64,000 bases of DNA from Sarocladium kiliense. Lineage: Eukaryota; Ascomycota; Sordariomycetes; Hypocreales; Sarocladiaceae. The stretch spans positions 84,687 through 148,686 of the forward strand of contig JAUZTG010000027.1 of the NCBI GenBank assembly GCA_030734395.1, read 5' to 3'. Below the pieces are notes generated by a model. That model worked only from the letters and a program-made list of their open reading frames with translations, was not told the DNA's origin and searched no databases. This document shows positions 56,851 to 64,000 of the stretch, in pieces (the first letter of the stretch is position 1; every line of letters starts with the position of its first letter). The translations under genes and the position numbers were made by a program.

Positions 56851-57693
56851 GGAACTCCACCTTGAGTACTTTAATGATAATACAAAAAAATTTAAAAAGA
56901 ATTGCTATAGTATATATATTTAAAGTTATTTATAAACTTTTTAAAGTATTAACCTTAATGCCTGCAACCTTTAGGTTAGTGCCGAGTTTAGGGTTACCAC
57001 CCGAACACGCAGAAGTTGGTAGGGTTTTATAGCGACTTTGAGCTCCAAGGTAGTCTTGGTTGATACAGATACCTACCTGACTACCTGATATCCACCGTGA
57101 CCACTTCCTATTACAAACTATGCTGTGTGGTGGGGGTTGTACAGGGCACAGTGAACAGGTGGCGCCCTAAAAAGATGCAACAATTGTTCTTTGCATCTCT
57201 GCATGTCGAAATCGGCAGGTGGAACACTAAGGTCAACCGTGCGCACGTACAAGGTTCCTGGTACTTTATCTAGTACCTTACTCCGTATATAAGGTACTTT
57301 GCCTTATCGTGTCTGACGAGAGCCTCAGCTGGTTTCCCAATAAGGCAGGTAATTATGGTTCTGCCCCGCATACGTAGCGGATTGGCTAATTACAAAATTA
57401 CAAGGCGCCCAGGATCTTATCGAGAATGGTACTCCGTACAAAGTGATTAATTGTCAATAGATCCGGCTTGGCTGCCGCTGAGTCTGTTGAGAGAAGCCAA
57501 TTATGGAAGCTGTGCGACATGGCCTAGAAAAGTGGAAGGGAAGCTGTCGCCTAATTACAGATGCAGTGCCTCCCACGTATGTACATATACCCAGGCAGAG
57601 GAACCCTTCCGTTCCGTCGTTCAAGGCACTGTTCTCACCACCCTAGCTATTCAGTCTCAGTCTCTCCTGCCGCTGCTGCTGTGATTCTACATC
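56851..57693. other. AT-rich block and promoter of the next gene
   Basis: 56870-56960 is very AT-rich. The words ACGGAGTA/TACTCCGT occur at 57279 and 57430. A hairpin, AGTACCTTA (57272-57280) facing TAAGGTACT (57290-57298), surrounds a TATATAA sequence. Pyrimidine-rich sequence precedes the ATG at 57694. No gene is present. Confidence 0.5.
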
Positions 57694-59817
57694 ATGCGCT
57701 TTAACGCTGTTGCCGGTGCCGTCCTCTCGGCTGCCACGGCCGTCACGGCCAAGGAATTGCCCAAAGACGAGGCCGTTGCCGCCAAGTTGTACGACAGCGG
57801 CAGAATGCACAACGAGAACATGCAGCGCAAGATGGACTCCTGGCTGGCTTCCGCCGACGCCGGCCTGATGGACAGCACCAGATGGCCTCGCCTTAACTAC
57901 ACAAAGTGCCAGAACGGCATCGCCGAGGCTATCCAAGGGGACCCGCTGCACTCCTTCAGCTGCAAGAACGTAGACCTCTACGACTTCATCAACCACGCCA
58001 CCCTCGGCTCACCCAATGGCTGGGATGATGGGAATGAATACGGTCACCTTCTCACCGGCTCTTCCTCCTGGGGTTGGGTCGACCCCGAGTCGAAACGTGA
58101 GTTCATTGCCGACGGCCTCTACGATGGTACCGCCTTCATCGAGATCTTGCCCGAGGGACGAATGAAGCACCTCGCCTTCCTGCCCATCCCTAATGTGCCC
58201 ATCAACCCCAACGCTTTCTGGAAGGAGATCAGAAGCTACAAGCACTACGTGGTTATCGGCAGTGAGCTCGCGGGTCACGGTATCCAGATCTTTGATATGA
58301 CCAAGGTTCGTCGATACAAGCATAAGACAAGGCAGACCAACAAGCCTTGCAAACACCGGTCAAAACTGACACCTTGTCGTCTTACAGCTTTTGGACATTG
58401 ATCCCAGCGAGGGCGTTGTCAACTACGACCCCGAGACGGATGTCACCGGTCACTTCACTGACCTGCCTGGACCGGGCCGAAGCCACAACGTAGTAGTCCA
58501 TGAGGACAAGGATCTTCTCCTTGCAGTGGGCTCTCAGCCTCGCACCGACGCGTGCGGCTCTGGTCCCATCATGATCGATATTTCAGATCCCTCCAACCCG
58601 ACCAGACTCGGTTGCAACCCCGACGATGGCTACACCCATGATGTAAGCTAGGCCAAGGCCCCTAAGCCCTTGCCCTATCTGGGCCAGCCTTCACTTCGCC
58701 TTTAGGCATGAAAGATGAGTCAAGTCTGAAGTAACTAATAGATCCTTCTCCTAGTCTCAATGCCTTGTTTACAAGGGTCCCGACAAGAAGTACCTCGGCC
58801 GCGATATCTGCTACGCCTACAACGAGGATACCCTGACTATCTACGATGTGACCGATCCCAACGAGTCGACCATCATCTCTGTGACCTCATACGAGGGTGC
58901 CACTTACACTCACCAGGTTCGTTGCCAGCATCACTCGCCCCCGACAAGACTTTCCAAGCTCACTGTTTTCTCTACAGGGCTGGGTTCTCGATCCCGAGTG
59001 GCAGGAGTTCATCATTTTGGACGACGAGCTCGATGAGCTGAGGGGCAATGGCCTCGCTGCTGACGGCTACCCCGTGACTTACATCTGGCAGCTTACTTCT
59101 CTTGAGAGCCCCAAGCAGACTGGTCTCTACAAGGGAACTGTGAAGGCTGTGGATCACAACCAGTATATCAAAGGCACGCTTGAATGCTCTCATCCCGGGT
59201 AATCAAAGTAAAACATTTGTTCGCTAACTCGAGTTTCAGACGGTCTTGTTTACCAGAGCAATTACCAGGCTGGTCTCCGCGTTTATGACATTTCTTCGAT
59301 CCCTGAGGATCCTACCGGTGACAGTGTCTGCGAGGTACATGACTTTGAAGCTCTCCCATGACCCGCAAACCCCTAAAGCTGGTTGAACTATCCCGGTTCT
59401 TTGCTCACACAATCCTTCTCGCAGGTTGCTTTCTTCGACGTCTACCCCGAAGATGACTCGCTCCCTGGCGGCGGTGCCCCCGTCTACGACTTCGGCACCT
59501 GGTCCCACTACGCTATGTTCCCGTCTGGCTACATCTTCATTAACACTATTGAGCGCGGCGCCTTCCTTGTGAAGATGACTCGCCGCCAGTCTTGCCCTAA
59601 GGTGCACCCTTGCAACGCTGATAACTGCCTGCGTGCTATGCGCGCTAATAGCATTGAGGGCCGATTAGAAGAATCCCAGGAGTTTTGTGGAGACTTCCTT
59701 GATGGCTGGTCTGCTGATGTCGGTAAGGTGCCTGAGTACGCCTCCAAGGCTTGCGGCGTGAATGTCGTCTCGCGCGTTAGCTCTGCGTGCTCGTGTCTGC
59801 CTACACCTACTGCATAA
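57694..59817 (+). CDS. Secreted choice-of-anchor-B/LVIVD-repeat family protein
   Basis: Exons 57694-58305, 58388-58642, 58755-58916, 58978-59173, 59240-59334 and 59425-59817 give 570 aa. Signal peptide MRFNAVAGAVLSAATAVTA. The body is built of beta-propeller-like blocks of the LVIVD/choice-of-anchor-B type: YVVIGSELAGHGIQIFDM, PIMIDISDPSNPTRLG, CYAYNEDTLTIYDVTDP, EFIILDDELDE, GLVYQSNYQAGLRVYDIS. The fungal C-terminal Cys-rich end follows (CPKVHPCNADNCLRAM, CGDFLDGW). Fungal members are often labelled regulatory P domain-containing proteins, and their biochemical role is unknown. Probably secreted or wall-associated. Five introns follow the propeller strands. The fourth is best explained by a GC-AG intron, 59174-59239, because the only GT donor nearby leaves the wrong phase. 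No disabling change is seen. Confidence 0.85.
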
Positions 59818-60056
59818 TAAGTAAGAATTGGGTTCGACAGGTAATTATAGTAGCAAGAGGGGCTGGCTTAGGCAGACCCTAAGGAATTTAAAAAGTTCCG
59901 AGGATAGGTTCCCGCCATTAGAGCAGCTCTTGGATGCTGAGGTGATTTACCTCACTGGGAAGGATATTGTCCAACCAGTGGCTTCCTCAGTATGATAAAT
60001 CTATGGCAGAGGACAATCATCCAGGTTCAGGTCATAGTTCCGTATGGAACGTCTAA
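59818..60056. other. Short intergenic spacer
   Basis: No feature seen other than the 3' flank of the preceding gene. Confidence 0.5.
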
Positions 60057-60978
60057 ATGCTAATTTTCAAAGAAAAACAATATCCCGGGGTTAGAAATGA
60101 TGATGATCTCAACGACATGGCCTCCTGCCGCTGGCAAAGCATCACGCTGCAGCAAAGGCACAGCCCAAGCACAAGTGAGGAGCATACATCAGGCCCCGTG
60201 GTGTCACAGACTGCCAGCCCAGCTCCTACCGGCGTTCCTCCTGGGGAGGATCTGGGTGCCCCGCCCTTGGGGGCTAGTCCTGGCCAAAGCAACCCTGTTC
60301 GCACAGTGTCTTTCACAGATCCTCTTGTTCAAGATACTAGCCATAGCGTTCGTCGACGCTCGCTTATGTCTTCCCCCGCAAATGCAGAAGAGGCCAATGG
60401 TACGGCCACAGATACTTGCCGTAAGTTTGGTACATCACAGTGAAGCTCAGTCCGCTGATTTCACGTAGACCAAATCGTTGTAATAAATGAAGCCGAGAAC
60501 GCGATACTTGGTGATACGGCTATAGGAAGAGACATAATGTCTAACCCTGCGCTGCCTCAGAAAGCGGCCGACCTCGAAGCATTAGCGGACCAGAATGGTG
60601 ATCAACTCATCATCGATGCAAATGACGTCGTCCATGGTCCTGTGTGCGAGTCATCCATAAGAGTCTTGGCTGAGAGCAAAGTCAGCCTGCTGTTGTGAAC
60701 GATGATGAGGAGTGGGAAATTACCGAGTTGATCGGTAAAGAAGTCATTGACAGCAAAGTGCACTACTTGGTTCAGTGGAAACCAACTCTGTGCCTGAGGA
60801 CGAGACAGATGCCGCCGAGCTGATTGACGAGTTCGAAGTCAAGTACGGGGCACAACAGAAAGGATCCGTTCAGGGGGCTAGGATTGCGAAGAAGACTCAT
60901 ACGAAGTTAAGAAAAGATGGCAAAGACACGAAGAAACGTCGTCCAGGACGACCCCGCAAGTCAGAGTTAGCACACTAG
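60057..60978 (+). pseudogene. Chromodomain/AT-hook protein, two frameshifts
   Basis: Exon 1 (60057-60420) is Ser/Pro/Gly-rich. A 48-bp intron (60421-60468, GTAAGT...CGTAG) joins it in phase to exon 2, which reads QIVVINEAENAILGDTAIG and on to a TGA at 60696-60698. In the next frame DDEEWEITELIGKEVIDSKV, HYLVQWKPT appears, a chromodomain core with its two aromatic positions (Trp and Tyr). Near 60790 the frame changes again to VPEDETDAAELIDEFEVKYG, and the protein ends in an AT-hook-like KKRRPGRPRKSE. Two single-base shifts in 100 bp suggest a dead gene or local sequence errors. Related chromodomain proteins with basic tails are common in Fusarium-like genomes and may bind methylated histone and AT-rich DNA. 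Confidence 0.6.
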
Positions 60979-61079
60979 GCAACTATTGATGCACATTTGC
61001 TAATATAGCGTCGTTATTTATTCTTAATATCGATCCTATTGAAGATAAAAAAGGCGAAGTGGCTGCTTGCCCCTCCAGG
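60979..61079. other. Spacer between pseudogenes
   Basis: AT-rich, no feature seen. Confidence 0.4.
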
Positions 61080-61680
61080 AATAGCGGCATCCTGATCGGG
61101 CAATACGCCCTCGCCGCCTACGACCCCGCCACCCTTGTCCACCTCTCTTATTGCTACTGACAAGACGGTCAGGCTCTGGGATACAACATCAGGTCGATGT
61201 GTGCAGACGCTTGAGGGCCATAGCGAGCGGGTTTACTCGGTGGCCTTCTCGCCCAACGGAACACAAATCGCCTCAGAATCGCGGGGTAAGATAGTCAAGC
61301 TCTGGGATACAACATCTGGCCAGTGTATATAGACACTTTATGCTGGCCGAGTACTCTTCAAACTATCCTTCTCGACAACAGGCTTTCGGCTTCATTCTGA
61401 AATTGGTGAAATTGATCTCGAAACACCGTCTGCTCGGGTGCCAGCATCATCACTATCACCAACCGATGTTGGCCAGACACTTGACCGTCGAGGCTACGGA
61501 CTTAGAGCTGACGGCATATTTATTGTGAAAGACTCTGAGAAGATTCTATAGCTGCCTCTAGAGTACCGGCCAGAGAAGTGGGCTGTGGCTGGATCGACTA
61601 TTGCTATCGGATATGCCCCGGGATGGGTATTAGTTATGCGGTTCTTTTCAAACGGTCCGGAAACGTAGGAGTCTCACAGC
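61080..61680 (+). pseudogene. WD40 tail of a decayed STAND receptor
   Basis: From about 61144 one frame reads [37 protein letters not shown] and [12 protein letters not shown]: two WD40 blades of the HET-E type. A TAG at 61330-61332 stands where Gln is expected. The same frame continues with the C-terminal cap known from fungal NACHT-WD40 proteins (LSFSTTGFRLHSEIGEIDL, RRGYGLRADGIFI, LPLEYRPEKWAVAGSTIAIG). It is broken again by TAG at 61549-61551, where Trp is expected. Both stops fit RIP-type mutation. The N-terminal and NACHT parts are absent. Confidence 0.8.
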
Positions 61681-61729
61681 AGATAATTCAGACTTAAGCT
61701 TTACGACCTCGGTGGCTAAACACTATTAT

Positions 61730-62260
61730 GATGCATGGCTAGACTGGACTGAACTCTGGCGGCTATGCAGTGAAGTAGACCATAGCTGACCCGCAGCTAC
61801 GGCCCGGTCGTGGTCAGTCGATCCTTGATATACTCCGAAGTGCACTAATTCCATCTCGAGTGTAAGTAGGGAGAATATGGGTTTTCCGGCCGCGATGAAA
61901 CCACCGGACATGACAAGGTCAGTGACCCCGGCGAGCCTAGCCCCTACGCTGTGGTACCGATTCTCTTGTCGACACCCGTCTCGTCCATAAACACCAACTG
62001 GTACGAGCGGAGCTGGCATATCTCGTGCATATATTCATCTCGTAGTTCTTGATTACTTTCTTTCGCGATAATCTGCGTGGCATCTGATGCCAGTCGTTGT
62101 GCTCAACCACTCGCCTGAGAGAGGTTCCTAACACTTGTTCCGGTGCATGTGGATCGTCCAAAGAGCAGTGGTGTGAGACTGATGTTTTGGTGCCGGAGGA
62201 TGTGTCAATCAACTCGAATTACACGATTTACTGGGCATGGGAGCGGTCGACGAAGGCGGG
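61730..62260 (-). pseudogene. Tc1/mariner-type DDE transposase relic
   Basis: The minus strand reads, over two frames, SLRRVVEHNDWHQMPR, then IIAKESNQELRDEYMHEI, QLRSYQLVFMDETGVDKRIG and a TAG. Degraded text follows with RPENPYSPYLHSRWN and EYIKDRL. FMDETG followed by DKR is the first DDE-block Asp of fungal Tc1/mariner-like (DDE_3) transposases. It is cut by stops and at least one frameshift, and terminal inverted repeats were not recognised. It abuts the dead receptor tail. Confidence 0.7.
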
Positions 62261-62633
62261 AGTTCTAGGATAGCCCTCTGGTAAAGACGAATTTGATGCA
62301 ATATGTTGCTGCAGGGCCAATCGAAGAGAAAGCACCGAACCCACTCCCGAGGACCTACAGACGGCTGCATACGATGGCTTTCAGTCTTGTGCTACGTCTT
62401 TAACAAGCCCCTAGACACCTAGTTGGCGAAGAAATGTTCGGCAGTCCTGAATTGAGGTAAAGTACTAAGAAGCCTGTGACGGGAAACATCTGGGTTCGGA
62501 TGGCACCGGCAGCCTATGAGATTAGTATAGAACTCACTCTAAATAGAATATAAGATTCCCTCTATTAGGCGAGAGGGGAAAGAGATGATATTGAGTCGAA
62601 GTAATGCTAGCTTGACTACGATAGGACTAAATG
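62261..62633. other. Spacer, no gene seen
   Basis: Possibly further transposase-relic sequence, but nothing is recognisable. AT-rich next to the small secreted-protein gene's 3' end. Confidence 0.4.
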
Positions 62634-63218
62634 TTAGTCCACTGCCTCAATATCCTCGAATAGTTCGGCATCAGCAAAGTCCTCTGGGGCCTCAGGAGCC
62701 CTAACGAGGGTTCCGTTCGACAGCGTTTCGTACCACTCTCCATCATCACCGATAATGAACGATCTATCCCCTAGATCTGCGAAGATATCGCCTTCATCCT
62801 CACCACCCTCCTCGCTATCTCTCTTAACGAAGATCTTCTGACACTGAACAGAAGCGCTCTTCATCTTTCGGCCTCGAGACGACAGTTCTCCCAACTTCCA
62901 CATGCCAGTAGACCTCCCGACAGTATCTCCACTGCAGGTGTTGGTGGTCTTGAAGAAGATGGTGCAGCGTTCTCCGATCGAACCGACATATCCATAGCCA
63001 ACACTGAAAATGAAGGACCGTACGTTATTAGGGAAGTTGACGCATCTAGTACCGAAACCGGTGCCGGTCGTCTCGTACGCCTTGTTGATACAGTTATTCG
63101 ACTTGTAGGTACTCAGGCGCCACATCTTCTTATAAACTCCGACATCTTGGAAGTAGCAGGTGGCCTCCGTTAATGGGAGGATGGCTGCGGCAGCACCGAG
63201 GAGGACGGCTGGCTTCAT
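62634..63218 (-). CDS. Small secreted protein, effector-like
   Basis: Intronless, 194 aa. Signal peptide MKPAVLLGAAAAILPLTEA. The mature part to about residue 125 has six cysteines (TCYFQDV, NNCINKA, TRCVNF, ERCTIFF, NTCSGD, VQCQKIF) and many aromatic and Gly residues with beta-strand character (VRSFIFSVGYGYVGSIG), so a compact disulphide-bonded beta fold is likely. A KR site (IFVKRDSE) separates it from an acidic tail of about 60 residues, which might be a propeptide removed by Kex2. Function is not recognised. The size, signal peptide and cysteine pattern are those of candidate effectors or antimicrobial secreted proteins. Neighbours are relics and AT-rich DNA, a common setting for such genes. 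Confidence 0.75.
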   Translation of the reverse strand: MKPAVLLGAAAAILPLTEATCYFQDVGVYKKMWRLSTYKSNNCINKAYETTGTGFGTRCVNFPNNVRSFIFSVGYGYVGSIGERCTIFFKTTNTCSGDTVGRSTGMWKLGELSSRGRKMKSASVQCQKIFVKRDSEEGGEDEGDIFADLGDRSFIIGDDGEWYETLSNGTLVRAPEAPEDFADAELFEDIEAVD

Positions 63219-64000
63219 TTTGGCTCGGCGTTTGAATATAGAGGTCTTAAAGTGTTTCTGAATACCCAGAGTCAGTTTTGGGCCAGGCTCAAATACTCAA
63301 GCTGGGATTGCTCACCCACCAGGTGTATAATGGTGAGTGTAATGAAGATTGAGTTCTGTAGTATGATTTCACCTGTGCCGTCTCCTCAAGACTCGCAAAC
63401 TTGGAGAGATTCCATCGTTCTGTTTATAGTTGAGTTATCTCTCATGGCGGGTTCGTGGAACCTGCCGTCTTACTGGCCATGAACCTTGCCGATCGAGTCA
63501 CGTAGGTATATTTTCTAATATTTATATTTTAGTTAAGTGATCGAGGGGACGTTTGTTGCTAATTTTGGACTTTTGGCGATGTTCTGCTAGCCCAGCACGG
63601 TTAGTCTCCTCTAGGACGGCTGGGGTCGTGCGGCCTGGCTATACTCCGATCCCCACACTCTGACAATCTGCCTTGGCTTCAGGCAACAGGAATCTTTCAT
63701 TTGCAGGATCTAACGGAGTAAAGTCTGGCCGACAGATGTTTGGAAAGGCGCCGTGGTGCCGCGCCAGGGGGTTGGTGGAGAGATAGTCTTTCTCCTGCTA
63801 AGGGCGGCTTCGAGAAGGCTTCTATTTGATCTCGACGACTTTTCATAAGGCTGAGCCATCGAATAATAATAATGAATGATACACCTAGATCATTAGGAGT
63901 TCTTATATTTTTATAAAAATATAATTCATTTAATTATTAAGCTAAATAATAATAATAAAATTTATAAAATATAAAAAACTTTTATAAATTTAAATTACTT
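63219..64000. other. Promoter of the secreted-protein gene, then AT-rich repeat DNA
   Basis: 63219-63800 has mixed composition without a gene. A word ACGGAGTA lies at 63713-63720. From about 63850 the sequence is almost only A and T, with (TAA)n-like runs, probably the edge of a RIP-mutated repeat continuing beyond the window. Confidence 0.6.

Noticed and set aside
39824..59817. Secondary-metabolite gene cluster
   Set aside because: There is an oxidoreductase and several secreted enzymes, but no backbone synthase, transporter or pathway regulator.
1..64000. Starship-type giant mobile element
   Set aside because: NLR-type cargo is present, but no tyrosine-recombinase captain (DUF3435) or other hallmark gene was found, and no element ends were seen.

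Overview
The window comes from a filamentous ascomycete (Pezizomycotina, probably Sordariomycetes; no marker here fixes the genus). The signs are short spliceosomal introns of about 43-112 bp with GT(A/G)...(C/T)AG borders and CT(A/G)A(C/T) branch sites, secreted cysteine-rich proteins, a fungal NACHT/TPR receptor, a fungal GH71 glucanase, and many decayed genes whose stops often fit RIP-type C-to-T change (CAG/CAA to TAG/TAA, TGG to TAG). I saw no rRNA, tRNA or CRISPR array. Exon borders were worked out by hand from splice signals and reading-frame continuity.

Layout. 1-3.1 kb: AT-rich, TGAGTTA-rich repeat, then nothing recognisable. 3.1-5.2 kb (-): nuclease-like protein with an acidic tract. 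7.4-10.1 kb (+): large single-span membrane protein. 11.3-13.4 kb (+): HSPA12/Hsp70-like ATPase with one frameshift. 17.8-23.5 kb (+): STAND/NLR receptor (nucleoside-phosphorylase-like domain, NACHT, TPRs, two C-terminal membrane spans). 24.5-24.8 kb: ANK/TPR remnant. 25.9-27.0 kb (-): decayed membrane-protein gene. 28.2-30.7 kb (-): Ulp1-like (C48) cysteine protease, followed by 32.1-33.4 kb (-): restriction-endonuclease-like protein. 34.9-36.1 kb (+): disordered unknown protein. 37.6-39.4 kb: relics of a subtelomeric RecQ-helicase-type ORF. 39.8-41.1 kb (+): Gfo/Idh/MocA oxidoreductase. 43.7-45.5 kb (-): three-module cysteine-rich receptor-like membrane protein. 46.7-48.6 kb (-): secreted SGNH hydrolase. 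49.5-50.4 kb (+): secreted protein with a possible deaminase-type zinc signature. 50.6-52.3 kb (-): gene(s) of short exons, each coding one ~40-residue cysteine-rich module. 54.3-55.8 kb (+): GH71 alpha-1,3-glucanase. 55.9-56.9 kb (-): PI-PLC-like pseudogene. 57.7-59.8 kb (+): secreted choice-of-anchor-B/LVIVD-type protein with a likely GC-AG intron. 60-61 kb: chromodomain/AT-hook pseudogene. 61.1-61.7 kb: WD40 tail of a dead receptor. 61.7-62.3 kb (-): dead Tc1/mariner-type transposase. 62.6-63.2 kb (-): small secreted protein. The right end is AT-rich.

Read together, this is accessory fungal DNA: one apparently intact NLR-type receptor beside relics of others (ANK/TPR, WD40), secreted and surface proteins, cell-wall and carbohydrate enzymes, and transposon or helicase relics. 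It is not a biosynthetic cluster. There is no polyketide synthase, NRPS or terpene synthase and no operon logic. Any functional coupling between neighbours is inference.
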